A stretch of 64,000 bases of DNA from Adineta vaga (lineage: Eukaryota > Rotifera). The notes below the pieces were generated by a model. That model saw only the letters and a list, made by a program, of their open reading frames with translations, had not been told where the DNA came from and ran no database searches. Positions 1 to 10,786 of the stretch are shown one piece after another (within the stretch, counting starts at the first letter, position 1; each line of letters opens with the position of its first letter). The stretch spans positions 16,554,001 to 16,618,000 of the forward strand of contig CP075494.1 of assembly GCA_021613535.1 (NCBI GenBank). Direction: 5' to 3'. Made by a program: the position numbers and the translations under genes.

Positions 1-1
1 T

Positions 2-496
2 ATTCTTACATCTATTCATCATGTCTTTAATCATATCTTAATTCAAGATCCTCGATCAAATATTCGTTTTTGGTGTGTAATTAAACATCGTCAATCATGG
101 CTTCGTATTTATGAAATATGTATCAGTATATTTAATAATGTAATTCCACTTTGTATTAATTTTATTTGTGGAATCGTTTTATTGATATCACTTTCAATTA
201 AACATAGACGAGTTTCGCCTAAAAAACGATATCGAACAATTTTCATGTCAAATATGAGATTACATAAGGATCTTTTGATTGCACCATTAATAATGATTAT
301 GACTAAATTACCATTATTAATTATATCACTTTCGGTCAAATGTCTCCAACAACAATGGCAAATCTATTTATCACTCTTTGCTTATTGTCTTTCATTAATG
401 CCAATGATTAGTACATTTTTTACTTTTGTTTGGCCTTCAAATTCTTATATGAGAAAATTTCAAGAACAACTTTCATGTTTTAAATCATCAAAATAA
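2..496 (+). CDS. Rhodopsin-like 7TM GPCR, C-terminal part (5' end outside window)
   Basis: The frame is open from base 2 to a TAA at 494-496, so this is the 3' end of a gene that starts upstream. The translation has three hydrophobic stretches at the positions of TM5 (before a basic loop SIKHRR), TM6 (LIAPLIMIMTKLPLLIISL) and TM7 (ending FVWPSNSYMRKF, in the place of the NPxxY end of class A receptors), then a short basic tail. This fits the large rhodopsin-like receptor sets of bdelloid rotifers and the other receptors in this window (37704 and 51963). The ligand cannot be read from the sequence. An internal ATG at 182 is not the true start, because the membrane segment runs upstream through it. 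Confidence 0.6.
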   Translation: MLTSIHHVFNHILIQDPRSNIRFWCVIKHRQSWLRIYEICISIFNNVIPLCINFICGIVLLISLSIKHRRVSPKKRYRTIFMSNMRLHKDLLIAPLIMIMTKLPLLIISLSVKCLQQQWQIYLSLFAYCLSLMPMISTFFTFVWPSNSYMRKFQEQLSCFKSSK

Positions 497-1172
497 AGAC
501 AATGAACTTATATCTTCATCTTCACCCTCAATTCCTTGTTATTTATTCATATTTTATCATTTTATTCAAATAAGTATTGATTTATCAATGACATTAAATT
601 TCTGTCGATATGAATATTATCATTTCTTTTAACCCTAGTAGTGCCGGCCTATTCTATAAGCATTATTTTGACAACATATGTTTTTATAAACCTTTTTCTT
701 TTCTTTTTTTACATTAGTTTCTTGATGTAATATGCTATATATGTATTCGCTTTCATGGAAAATAGAAAAATGAATATCATTTCCTTTATTTCAAACAAGT
801 CATCTAAAAAACATAAAATGAAAAAAGTCAAGTAATACACCACTGATATGTTTGATCTACAATAGTATCGATTATCTATTACCATCATTGGATAGCTTAA
901 CACCACTCAAAAATATTTTGAATTGTTCGGACATATATATCCAAATTGTATTCTTGCCGAAGTTGTAACTTCGTCATTATATCTTGTCGAAGTTATTGTA
1001 TGATACTTAATTAGCATTGAACATCATGAAACTAACTTTTTTTTCTCAATATCAACTTTAAAAAACATTTTCTTGTATTAATAATGAATAGAATAATATT
1101 TATTGATATAGATTTTCAAAAATATACACATATAACAAAAAAATAACATAAATAGAAACCAGTACATTGAAG
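497..1172. other. Intergenic, no gene seen
   Basis: AT-rich spacer between the GPCR fragment and the transposon-derived fragment. Short open frames here are low-complexity and resemble nothing I recognise. Confidence 0.5.
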
Positions 1173-1445
1173 CTACTTGTTACCACATGTTGAAGAATTA
1201 TGGGAACGTGAATTGCATAAGACTTTAGCCTGTTTACATTTACATCTACTACTGGTGCAACCACCTTTGCATGAATATTTTAACAATCCTTGTTCACCAG
1301 TAATACTTTGACTTTTAGCAATTTCTCTCAATGATTTTTGTGTACCTTTATTAATATTTTCAATCAATAATGTTGGTATTCCAGGTGCTTTTGAAATTTG
1401 ATTAAAACTATAATAACCATTGATTAATCCATGTTCAATTCTCAA
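1173..1445 (-). pseudogene. Transposon integrase C-terminal fragment with Cys-rich tail
   Basis: A 90-codon frame with no ATG (it opens at a TTG). It ends in a cysteine-rich block, CKGGCTSSRCKCKQAKVLC followed by NSRSHNSSTCGNK, preceded by SLREIAKSQSITGEQG. This resembles the C-terminal Cys-rich tail of KRBA2-like (Ginger-type) integrase/transposase proteins. The DDE core is absent upstream and the frame soon runs into an inverted-repeat element. I read it as a 5'-truncated relic rather than a working gene. Confidence 0.4.
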
Positions 1446-1534
1446 CTTAAATTTATTATTTTGTATTTAGAGAATCACAGCGAGAACATTGCATGCGTCA
1501 GTTGGACCACGATCAACCTCTGGTACTGGTACCA

Positions 1535-2715
1535 ACTACCCAGCTCAACCAATCCGCTGATCCGATAGAATCCTATAGGATCCCTGGTGACGGAATCGAA
1601 TACGAATCCGACTGTCGGAATCCACTACACTTCCGATAATATCCGATGAATTGAAAAAATTCTACAAATGCCTAATTTCTTTGTATTTTCTCGGATTACA
1701 AATCCTTTACTTATTCATTTGATATCTATCTCGTAGGATTTCTTTCGATTTCTTTTCGATTCAATCAAAATCCCTCACTTATATTTGCTATATGCTCGAT
1801 TAGAGTATGATTCATTTGGACTGGTTTAGGACCAAATGCCGATTATGTAGATTGTATAGTGACTTAAGGAAGGGATGGAGGAATATGATTGTTTTTTCGG
1901 ACTCTCAGAATGGCAGGAGATGAAATATATGAAAGAATGCCAATGTTAAAGTTGTTTTGTGTAGAATTAATCGAGTATTTCGGTGGAAAATGAACATTTT
2001 TCGGGGGATATAGGTAGAAATGTGAGTTGATGTTTGCGTTTCTTTTGGGTATGTCGTTCTGAGTTGTTGGGGGATGCCTGGCAGTGTTAATTGTTTTCAT
2101 AAGCAATATTTGTACATCGTTAGGTAGTGTAGCCTTGGCGAAAGCACGAAGCTAGCAGTTATATTGGCTAAGCAAATGTTTTCAGTGGGAATTAGTAGTC
2201 ATAGAAGACGGCAATGGAGGATATCTGTTGTTGTGCTATGTGTAGGTTGTTGAAGAACGCTCGCTGCTGCTGGCACTGTGGTTGTTAAAATGGGGATGCC
2301 GTAGATTTTTCCGAATGATACTTTATGATGGAGTTATGAGGTATGAAATAAGAAAAATACGGTCTGCTTAAAATGTGAATGGTTTAAAAATATGTATTTC
2401 ACTGGGAGTTAGACAATACATATTCATGAACAGCGTCAAATAGTTCGAATATCGTGTTTCAGGTTCATCTAATTCGTCTTTTCGGTTGTTTATAATATTC
2501 ATTTCAAGATTTATCTTAGAATTCGTTGGATTTTGTCGGAATATGGTGAGATTCATGGGTTCATGGTACTAGGATCTGATCGGTTCCTTGATACTGGATA
2601 CTATCGGACGTAGTTAATAGGATCCGATAGATTCCAATGCGATTCCGTCACCGGGAATCCAATAAAATCCTATGCTTTTCGATCGGATCCGAGTATGGGA
2701 TTGGTCATAAATGTA
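1535..2715. mobile_element. Non-autonomous DNA element with long diverged inverted ends
   Basis: The left block (about 1535-1650) and the right block (about 2580-2710) are inverted relatives. Shared pieces include GGTGACGGAATCG at the left and its complement CGATTCCGTCACC at the right, GGATCC/GATCCGAT blocks, ACCAATC at the outer ends, and CCGATA-TATCC further in. The interior of about 1 kb has no convincing coding region; the 80-codon frame at 1864-2106 is not recognised. Exact ends and any target duplication could not be fixed by eye. Confidence 0.45.
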
Positions 2716-2803
2716 ATACCTGAAAGTTGAATTCAGTTATTCAGGTATTCAACTTTTCATCGCAATGAGAGTGCTTCGAAGGGTGATGGAAGGTTTATCG
2801 CAT

Positions 2804-2862
2804 CTTGAGGGTGTGGGTGTTAGTACTAGTACCTCTTCACCCCCCAACACCCACACCCATGC
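2804..2862. repeat. Telomere-like hairpin 1
   Basis: Left arm CTTGAGGGTGTGGGTGT. Right arm CCAACACCCACACCCATG. The pairing is imperfect, with a loop of about 20 bases. It abuts the truncated end of the Helitron copy that follows. Confidence 0.7.
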
Positions 2863-3503
2863 TTCTTTAGATCCACAGGAAGATCGGCATGGGGGTTAGA
2901 ATGGTCATGAAGGGAGGGGGCGTTGGTATCTGCGTCCAAAATGGTCAACTGCAATGCCTGAGGGTTCTAAAAAAACTGGATCTGGAGTGAAATAGCTACT
3001 CTACCTGTATGGCGTCGAAGTGAAGTTTATAAATTAGAAAATGATTTACAGCGAGTGTCTGAGCATAGGAAGATCTATCCAAGGGTGCGAATTGCAGCGG
3101 AAGCGTGTGTGTAGAATGGGACTGGAGTAGCAGCAGGGCAGTAGGAGTGGATTTAAAAAGAACAGAGCTGTATGTCGTATGCGTAGCGAGACAAGACCAT
3201 TAGGGAAGAACTAATGAAGAGATGCGAAAAATTCTGAAAAAAAGGACCTGGTGCATGATGCGAAAGGCGACATAGGAGGGGTCTCAATGCGGAGGAGAAA
3301 GACGTGTGGAAGACAGGTAATTCGCGCTGAGTGGCGACCTGAAGAATTACAGTAGTTAAGGCAGGGCAGGAAAGGAGGGTGTGACGATTTTTTGATACAC
3401 GACGGGTAAATACCAATGTAGAGGTCCAGTGGTTGATGAGAAAAGCACTGTTATAGATGAAAAACGTAAACTTTGTCCTCTTTGCAGCGGGTATCTCCAC
3501 TAG
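2863..3503 (+). mobile_element. 5'-truncated Helitron-like copy
   Basis: This stretch is a diverged copy, inverted relative to the complete element at 53640-54365. Both carry the same ordered landmarks: the block before GCGGGTATCTCC, GAGGTCC near the end, and CACTCAGCG on the opposite strand. The 3' end AGCGGGTATCTCCACTAG keeps the terminal CTAG, but the hairpin has one stem mismatch compared with CCGCTAG in the other copy. The 5' end is missing: homology stops where the telomere-like hairpin begins. A 115-codon minus-strand frame (3153-3500) inside it is also present in the other copy, but interrupted there, and is not a convincing gene. Confidence 0.6.
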
Positions 3504-4404
3504 AAAAAGTTATAAATGAAACATATCAGCCTAAATGAGATGATTTTTTATCACTGATTAGATAGACTATCATATCTGATATTAGTATGAACATCACTCG
3601 ACGGTTAAATGGAATTAGTGGATTGCAATTACTTGATAGGAAGTTCGAATCTAATCAGAGGAAAAAAAATAAAAATAGATAGTGGTATTTAGTGATTTGA
3701 CCGAAGTGTTAAAGTACCGTCTTAAGATAATGGACAGGTTACAAACATAGAAAAGTTAAAGATTACCAGATATAGATGTCAGCAATAATATACCATCAAT
3801 ATGATGAATTAATTTTTTACAAAAACTGTTAATAATCGCGGTTTGAACATACGGCGGTTCCGAGCGGTGTAGAAAAAACTAATAGAAGGTGTGACTTTTT
3901 CGGTGCGAAATCATCGTTCAAAACCGCAAGTAATAAACCGTTGTTAATTGTCACAGTATTTTTTTAAACATTTTTTCGTGGGTACATTGAAGCTTCTACT
4001 TGAACATAAAATAGATGAGCTTAGTCCTCTTAAACAATATATAAACTGAACCAAATATATGTCCTCTTATATCAACAAGAACAAATCATTTTTTTATAGA
4101 CTTCCAACGCAATCTTTCGTTTTACCCCATCTATAAATAACAATTAGTTTAGAAAGTATGTTATCTGTTCTGACATCTTCTTGTTTTTATTTTACTTGTC
4201 TACCCTTTACTTAAATCAAATTATTTTTTTTCTCAACAAAAGTTTACTTTTTTTTCCTTCTTTTTGATTCTTATCGCATATTTATATCATATTCTTTTTC
4301 TTTTCAGGTGATTATTATTTATTCTTTGTTCTTCTCACTCTATTAGGTATAATAACATTTCAGATAGTTTACAGTTAGATTCGAGTTCAACATCATCAAA
4401 TAAT
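3504..4404. other. Intergenic; possible small MITE at about 3827-3938
   Basis: No gene is seen. Near 3827-3938, TTAATAATCGCGGTTTGAAC and, inverted, GTTTATTACTTGCGGTTTTG form imperfect ends of a 110-bp hairpin-like element. The rest is AT-rich, with pyrimidine-rich tracts before the next gene. Confidence 0.3.
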
Positions 4405-5080
4405 ATGGCTAAACAATTACATGGTAAAATTGATAAACTGATTCAACAAGCAAAAGTAAGAAAAACAAATCAAATCTTTCAAAAAAACAGATCTTTCAAT
4501 TTAAAAGTCTTCAAATCGTGAATTAGTTCGTCGTGATATCCTACAAGGTGTTAATTCATTATCAAGCAATTTAGCCTTAAAAATACTTACATATTGTTAT
4601 AGTGATGGAATTTCCAAGGACTTACTTTGTTTATGTGGGACTGTTTCATGTCATTATAGAGGGAATAGATATAACATTCCAATTGAAATTTGGCTTCAAC
4701 AAGATCATCCGAATGTTTCACCATTAGTTTATGTTAAACCAACATCGGATATGTATGTATCTGAAACAAGTAAAAATGTTCAACCAGATGGAACAGTTAT
4801 TATACTTTATTTGAAAAAATGGCGTCATGTAAATATTTAGTCTTGTTTAATTCGAATTTCTTTCCATTTTGACTTTTAGCCAGATAGTAATATAAATGGT
4901 TTATTGAATGAAATATCTGAAGCATTTAGTCAATCACCTCCAGTATATACAAAGGGAACTTCTATTAACAGTTCAATACCATATCCAACGAATACATCGT
5001 TTACAAATTCTAAAGCATCAACTTCGAATGCATCTTTATTGAGCACTCACAGTAAATTCCATTGCATCATTATTTTATAG
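4405..5080 (+). CDS. TSG101-like UEV-domain protein, three exons, C-terminally short
   Basis: Exons 4405-4455, 4508-4828 and 4880-5080 join in frame across introns of 52 and 51 nt with GTAAG/GTAAAT donors and AG acceptors, giving about 190 residues. The middle exon is a UEV (catalytically dead E2-like) domain of the ESCRT-I subunit TSG101. Landmarks are LLCLCGTVSCHYRGNRYNIP, then IEIWLQQDHPNVSPLVYVKP, then the YLKKWRHP that precedes the last helix. In TSG101 this domain binds ubiquitin and P(S/T)AP peptides during endosomal sorting. A Ser/Thr-rich tail follows, then a stop. The coiled coil and steadiness box of full TSG101 are absent. Remnant-like sequence at about 5215-5290 may be their decayed start. 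A 29-nt intron at 5052-5080 cannot be excluded. Confidence 0.7.
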
Positions 5081-5646
5081 AGTCAAGCGTGTCCATTTTC
5101 CTTGGTGAATGTTAGTGATCGACTTGAGATAAAAAAGCATGAGCCAAATTTCTAACAGAGATCTCTAGAAATGTTAGCATTTTTTGACTCGATAATTATT
5201 ACTTAGTTTCAAGGATATATTTTATCATTACGGCGAAAGATCGAACAAATCAGATACAGATAAACAGTAGAAGAAGCTGAGAGCATTGTTGAATAATCGT
5301 TATCATATTTACTTCAGATATTTTGATGAGACAAATTGATACGAGAGCAGTACTAACTTTTTTAGATGATAGAAACTTGCGCCATTGCCTACTTCCATGT
5401 ATGAATTTCAATTCTACGATTATTGATCATGATTTCACAAGCTTTCTGTGTACATCTCGCAGAAGTTTCAACAGCTTGCCGCAAAAAATGTATTTTATCC
5501 TCATTGATAGATTTACTGTTACATTATTTTTTGTACTTTGCTAAATTATCTGACGAAAATTTGTTGTCGCAAAAGATTGTTCGACTAGAGACACTTGTTT
5601 TTGAAAATTTCACCTAAAATGAACGTCGTTAAGCGTCAAATCTATT
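5081..5646. other. Spacer between TSG101-like gene and ART gene
   Basis: Small open frames at 5323-5617 look like chance. A stretch near 5215-5290 would read as a charged helix but has in-frame stops, so it may be decayed 3' coding sequence of the gene upstream. Confidence 0.3.
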
Positions 5647-6435
5647 ATGCGTCGGTGCTTCTTCATACCCATACATTTCTTTCTAGGTCTAACTTCCAAT
5701 GTGGTACTTAATAATGTTGATGAACAAAGCCATACTCACCGTTTCTCCGATATTGCTGGAGAACCACAACGAATGCTTTTACCAATTCAAGACTTTGACA
5801 AAATGTCTCTTGTTTCTCTTGAGAAGGCTATCATTCCGATCCTCTCGCTAGTTCCAGATGTCGAACAGATGGTCTGGATAGCTAAACAGAACTGCACTCA
5901 TCCAAAAGATGGTTTAAATAGTGATGAGTCTGCATCTATCATGCTTTATACAATGGAATGGGAACCATATGAGAAATCTTTCTATGTTATATTCAATACT
6001 GCTTTGCGAGCAGCCAACCGCGAAAAGCTGAAACCGTGGTATTTATATCTTCGACTCATTATCCAGTCTCTTGAAAAACTTCCATCAACGCGTCAATTTG
6101 TCTATCGAGGTGTTAAGTTGGATTTGAGTAATCAATATATTCGAGGAAGTACAGTTGTCTGGTGGGGTTTCTCTTCATGTACTTTATCGATCGAGACACT
6201 CAATAACGAACGTTTCTTGGGCAAGAGTGGAATAAGAACTCTCTTCAGTATTGAATGTAATTCAGGCAGAAATATTCAACCTCACTCATTTTATGCAAAA
6301 GAAGACGAAGTTTTACTGTTCCCTGCTCGTCAATTTGAAGTCATTGGCTGTCTGGATCAAGGAAATGGACTTCATATTATTCAACTGCGAGAAACACAAC
6401 CAAAATTTCCATTAATCAAACTTACTTCATCATAA
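5647..6435 (+). CDS. Arginine-type ADP-ribosyltransferase (ART, R-S-E class), probably secreted
   Basis: A 262-aa single-exon frame. ART landmarks occur in order: VYRGVKLD with Arg154, WWGFSSCT with the Ser pair at 176-177, and the E-x-E motif EDEVLLFPARQFEV (Glu219 and Glu221). This is the R-S-E-x-E set of mono-ADP-ribosyltransferases that use NAD to modify arginine, so the active site looks complete. The first 20 residues (MRRCFFIPIHFFLGLTSNVV) could be a signal peptide. A TTTCTAG just inside the frame (about 5680) could instead be an intron acceptor, which would put the true start upstream. A telomere-like hairpin lies about 140 bp after the stop. Confidence 0.75.
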   Translation: MRRCFFIPIHFFLGLTSNVVLNNVDEQSHTHRFSDIAGEPQRMLLPIQDFDKMSLVSLEKAIIPILSLVPDVEQMVWIAKQNCTHPKDGLNSDESASIMLYTMEWEPYEKSFYVIFNTALRAANREKLKPWYLYLRLIIQSLEKLPSTRQFVYRGVKLDLSNQYIRGSTVVWWGFSSCTLSIETLNNERFLGKSGIRTLFSIECNSGRNIQPHSFYAKEDEVLLFPARQFEVIGCLDQGNGLHIIQLRETQPKFPLIKLTSS

Positions 6436-6573
6436 AACTTGAACAGTTGACGACACCTTTCAGATCACATTTTTTTCTAGACATTTGTCGGCATGTCGAC
6501 ATTTTTACTGCTATTTATAAGCCAGAAATGATTAAATAAAGAGAATAAATCTTAAGTTGCCCTAATGAAGAAG

Positions 6574-6636
6574 AGGTGGGTGGGTGGGTATGGGTGAGAA
6601 ACAGAGGAATGTCTACACCCACACCCACCCTCAAGA
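6574..6636. repeat. Telomere-like hairpin 2
   Basis: Left arm GGTGGGTGGGTGGGTATGGG. Right arm CACCCACACCCTCAAG with a flanking CTACAC. It lies about 140 bp downstream of the ART stop codon. Confidence 0.7.
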
Positions 6637-7103
6637 TAGTGAAGATGCGAGTGAGGATGTGAATGAGCACTTGCTATGCAAACTTCACCTACACCCAGAG
6701 AAAAGAAAAGATTGATGGTATATTTCAGACACCGTAGAATTTTCGACATTTCTGCTTTCAGATTTTTACATCAAATCCCTATCTCAGTTATACATGGTGG
6801 GACATGTTGTAGTTGTAGATGAATAGTTTCAAGAAAAACCCTCTACATCTCCCGTTATTTTCTGACACATGAATTTTTCCCTCTGGGATGTTCTGAACCA
6901 GTATCGAGTCCCTCCACTAGTAACATATATACTTCTAAAGAAGATGATGCAATATTCTTTTTTCCTACTCTATAACAAAAGTACTTATAATGTTGGAAAA
7001 AAACAAGTTAGATAGTTACGAGATAAGAGCGTAGAAAAAGAAAAAAAATTACATCATAGATAACTACAAAAAGAAAGAACAACATTATTTGTTAAGTCAC
7101 AGA
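6637..7103. other. Upstream region of the U-box gene
   Basis: AT-rich and purine-rich (AAAAAGAAAAAAAA) before the ATG at 7104. No gene seen. Confidence 0.4.
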
Positions 7104-8252
7104 ATGGCACAGTCGAAAACAGAAAAAAACGTAGTTGATGAAGCAGAACATCATATTCAATGGTTAAGACAACATGTGATCCAAAGTTGGCAAGACCATG
7201 GTAAAATGCCCATTTTTAACAATTATCGCCAAAAAGTCGCTTTAGAGCATAATGCTAAATATAAAGCAGTGGAACCATCTATAATCAAACGGACTCAAGG
7301 TTTATTAAAACGTCAATATGCTGATAAAATTGCTGGTGCTGTTTCGTTTTTCACTCCAGAAAACTTTGAAAATTTTTATCGAGATGTTAATGAATTTGGC
7401 ATGATGTACGCATTAAGAACTTTTTTTCGTAATTTTGGTTTCAACTTTATCACTACAGAACTATATTCATTTATTAGTACAATCATAATTGAATACTGGG
7501 AACAAAATCGACATAAATATCCAACATTTAGTCCAGAAAATATATCGACTAATGTGTCGAATGCTGCTGCTGGTTGCATTTTGAGTGTTTTATATTCAGT
7601 GATTGTGAACGCATGTATGTATTTATTTCATCACTGGCGCAAAGTGTCTCTACAAAAGCAAGTTGTGAATGAAAGTGATCATAAGGTGAAAACTGAAATG
7701 TTCGAAAAAATTCGTCACCATCAAATGTCAAAGGAATATATAACTAGTTGGCGTAATATTATTAAAAATCTTTTTAACATAATCTTAGGAGGTATAGCCG
7801 CTTTAAGCTTAGCTGGTACAGGTCTTATAATTGCAGCCGTTTTAATTCCATGGATTATATGGGTTTTTGAAAAGCTTTATGATCATTTCACTGGTAAAAA
7901 AGAAATAGGTTTTATTACGAAAGCAGCTGATTTCATATTCGGTAAAGAACGATACGAACGCATTCATGAATATTGGAATGATGAAGGGCAGGAATCATCA
8001 GTACCTCATATATTCAAATGTCCTATCACACATACTATGATGGTTGATCCAGTTATGAATAACTGTGGTCAAATATACGAAAGAAACGAATTATTAGCAT
8101 GGTTAAAGACTTCGAATAGAGACCCGATGACTAACGGTGCTGTTGCATTAGATTCGATTATATCATTACCAGAGCTAAAAGATTATATTTTTCAATTTGC
8201 CAAACAACATTCTATTGATTTAATACGAGAGCGAACGACCATAGCATTATAG
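7104..8252 (+). CDS. Membrane-anchored U-box protein (probable E3 ubiquitin ligase)
   Basis: 382 aa from the ATG at 7104; the frame also opens 15 bases earlier at a TTG, which I do not use. The C-terminal 60 or so residues (about 301-362) are a U-box: FKCPITHTMMVDPV, then GQIYERNELLAWL, then DPMTNG, matching the CPIT..MxDPV..xGxxYExxxIxxW..DPxT pattern of E2-binding U-boxes. Upstream are one hydrophobic segment at about 153-175 and a longer one at about 224-255 that could be one or two helices. That would place the ligase at a membrane. The N-terminal 140 residues are helical and not recognised. No intron is evident. The substrate is unknown. Confidence 0.75.
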   Translation: MAQSKTEKNVVDEAEHHIQWLRQHVIQSWQDHGKMPIFNNYRQKVALEHNAKYKAVEPSIIKRTQGLLKRQYADKIAGAVSFFTPENFENFYRDVNEFGMMYALRTFFRNFGFNFITTELYSFISTIIIEYWEQNRHKYPTFSPENISTNVSNAAAGCILSVLYSVIVNACMYLFHHWRKVSLQKQVVNESDHKVKTEMFEKIRHHQMSKEYITSWRNIIKNLFNIILGGIAALSLAGTGLIIAAVLIPWIIWVFEKLYDHFTGKKEIGFITKAADFIFGKERYERIHEYWNDEGQESSVPHIFKCPITHTMMVDPVMNNCGQIYERNELLAWLKTSNRDPMTNGAVALDSIISLPELKDYIFQFAKQHSIDLIRERTTIAL

Positions 8253-9378
8253 CAACGCCTGTTATATTAGCATATAATGAATGACAATAAAATAAAAACA
8301 AACGCATTTTAACAAATAAAATCTTTCTCTTGACAAAAATCGAAGATATGAATATAAAAACGGCTACACATTATCACACTATACAATTATTTCAATAAAA
8401 ATTACATTTTCAAAAGAAAATTCTTTTTCGATTGTTCTATGTTTGTAAATCTGTTTTTTACATTTATCATTTAAGTTAAATCCGATTAACGAAAGATACT
8501 TGAATATGGTGTACTTTTCTGCATCATTAAATCAGATTTTTCATAGTTTTTTTTTACAAGGGAAGTATGTCATATTGATATGAGTACGTATGTAGAACAT
8601 ATCGTTTAAATAAAACAATATGTTTCTTAGTACTTATATTTTAGTAGAATAGTCACCGATTGTCTTACGTCTAAATATATATGAGTCTATATCTCATTTT
8701 AACGTATTAAACAAGTGTAAATTGGATAATGAAAAATAAAATATTTTCTGTCATACACAATCCTACATCTATCTGATGTTGTTTTCTATCAGACGAAGTG
8801 TAAGAAGGAATTTACATTGAGGGAGAAATAGAATCATCTTGAAAACTTCTATTTATAGAAATGTTCTTCAGATTACAGACATGCTTTTTATAGGAATATA
8901 GTGATTAAAGAAACAGTAAAAAGCATAACGAAATGTAAGACTCATTGATATTTAACTTTGTGACAAAATTCTACTAAAGACATGTATTCTTTATTATTAA
9001 TATTAGTTTTTATTTTTTTTTTGCATCTTTTGGAAACCAGAAATAAGAAGAAATATGAAATGAAACAATTAATGTACATTCAACAAAAATTAATAAGAAT
9101 TTATAATTGTTCATTTTTTTCTTAATATTATATCGACTGATAATCTTTTTTATGATAAGTATGACTCACCTTCATATCTTGCTGATTCTGTATGTGTCAT
9201 ATTTACATAGGTGATGCGTAAAATAACCATAGGTTTTTTTCCATGATGTTCTACAAATAAAGATGTGAAATATATTGGAAAAAAACCTAGTAGATTAAAA
9301 GAATGAGGCGAGATTGATGCGAATTATAGATTATAAATATTCTTGACAACATCGAGTCACTTTATTCATTGATACATA
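8253..9378. other. Intergenic, no gene seen
   Basis: 1.1 kb of AT-rich DNA with homopolymer runs. No open frame, repeat or RNA gene could be supported. Confidence 0.5.
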
Positions 9379-10452
9379 ATGACTTTTACAGAAAGTACTA
9401 CGATCGAAAGTAAAACTTGTTCTTCCGAATTAAACAATGCATTTAACGAAGAAGTTCTTTTCGATGCTGTCGAAACAAATAATGTGTCTGTAGTGAAGAA
9501 TTTCAAGGAAGATCAACTTCAACGCTTATGTCAAATACCTCGTCTTTTTCCTTCTGAATGGTCATTGCCAGACAAAGAACTACAAACAGCTTATCAACGT
9601 GCATGTCTTCTTGGCCATAGAGATATTGTACAATGTATGTTGAATGCTGGTATTGAAGTTGATCAAAGTTTTCCTGGTGGTGGGTCGCATTCTTCTATGC
9701 GTGGGGCATTTCTTTTTGCTTGTCAATCACGTTCAATGCCAACAATTCTAACCTTACTTGATGCTGGTGCAACTGTTAACCAATTCGGTTCATGTTCTCT
9801 CGCCTATGCTGACTCATTTATACCTAGTATTTCTATCTCTCATTCATATGAAATCCGACAAGTCTCTTGGGAGAATCTCTATCCAATTCACTATGCCATT
9901 GTCGATAATAATCTCGAATTATTACAAAAATTAATTACTTCCGATACAAACAAGTTAGTAACAAATCATTGGTTCAATCCTTTGCATATAGCATGTCTTT
10001 TCAATCGATCTATAACAATAATTGATCTATTGCTTTCCTATGGAGATGCTAATGCAGCAATAGTAGCCAAAACAAGCAATAAAAGGTTCCCTGACGAGCT
10101 TGCAACAGATGAAACAATAATCCAATATCTTCGACCTACACGTCTGTTCATTTGCACAGAACTGAAGAAGAAGCATGAACATGATTTAAAGTCACTTGAA
10201 GAAGGAACTAGTTTTCAAATTTTTATTCAAACTCTTCAACGTAAAACCTTGACAATTACTGTTACGAAAGAGGATACTGTTGAAGATTTGAAGATAAAAA
10301 TTCAAGACAAGCAAGGTCTTCCACCTGATCAACAACGAATTATATACGCAGGAAAGCAACTACAAGATAATTGCATACTTTCCGACTATGCTATTTCAAA
10401 AGGTGCTACCCTTCAGTTGGTACCTAGATTGATTGGTGGATACCGTCATTGA
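9379..10452 (+). CDS. Ankyrin-repeat protein with C-terminal ubiquitin moiety
   Basis: 357 aa, single exon. Four ankyrin-type units can be read between residues about 66 and 230 (for example [20 protein letters not shown] and [19 protein letters not shown]). Residues 279-354 are a ubiquitin domain with [20 protein letters not shown] and [12 protein letters not shown]. By position it keeps the Lys11, 27, 29, 33, 48 and 63 equivalents, the Leu8/Ile44/Val70 patch and Arg72. Lys6 is Gln, and the tail reads PRLIGG instead of LRLRGG. Three residues (YRH) follow the Gly-Gly, as in a ubiquitin precursor. Vertebrate ANKUB1 combines the same domains but with ubiquitin first. The role is inferred: either release of a ubiquitin variant or a fixed ubiquitin-like binding module. 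Confidence 0.85.
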   Translation: MTFTESTTIESKTCSSELNNAFNEEVLFDAVETNNVSVVKNFKEDQLQRLCQIPRLFPSEWSLPDKELQTAYQRACLLGHRDIVQCMLNAGIEVDQSFPGGGSHSSMRGAFLFACQSRSMPTILTLLDAGATVNQFGSCSLAYADSFIPSISISHSYEIRQVSWENLYPIHYAIVDNNLELLQKLITSDTNKLVTNHWFNPLHIACLFNRSITIIDLLLSYGDANAAIVAKTSNKRFPDELATDETIIQYLRPTRLFICTELKKKHEHDLKSLEEGTSFQIFIQTLQRKTLTITVTKEDTVEDLKIKIQDKQGLPPDQQRIIYAGKQLQDNCILSDYAISKGATLQLVPRLIGGYRH

Positions 10453-10786
10453 CAATGTTTGTTTTGTAAGCCAGTAAACGATTATTACCAAAAATTAATC
10501 GACATTCTTCTTTTCTATTTATATAATGATAAAAATTCTTGCTTGACATATTTTTTTTGTTTAATATTTCTGAATTCTACCCTATAGTTACACAAGACTT
10601 TTTATAGAAATGTATTGACTATTGTCGAATGAAAGAATGACGAAAACTTCAAATATGGTTTAAGATAAAATATTAGTAGAGTTGATGTTGTAAATGTGCT
10701 AAATAATCAACGAACATAAGACGAAAGTGTTCATATCGATAAAAACATGCAAAATAATTTTTTTATAGAGTATAACGTCATTTTAA
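10453..10786. other. 3' flank of ankyrin-ubiquitin gene
   Basis: AT-rich, no gene seen. Confidence 0.4.

Noticed and set aside
3153-3500. 115-codon minus-strand frame, also present in part at 53727-53930
   Set aside because: Conserved only because both lie in copies of the same Helitron; the frame is interrupted in the complete copy and has no family features.
3590-3665. GTTCGAATC near 3645, like a tRNA T-loop
   Set aside because: No paired acceptor or anticodon arms around it.
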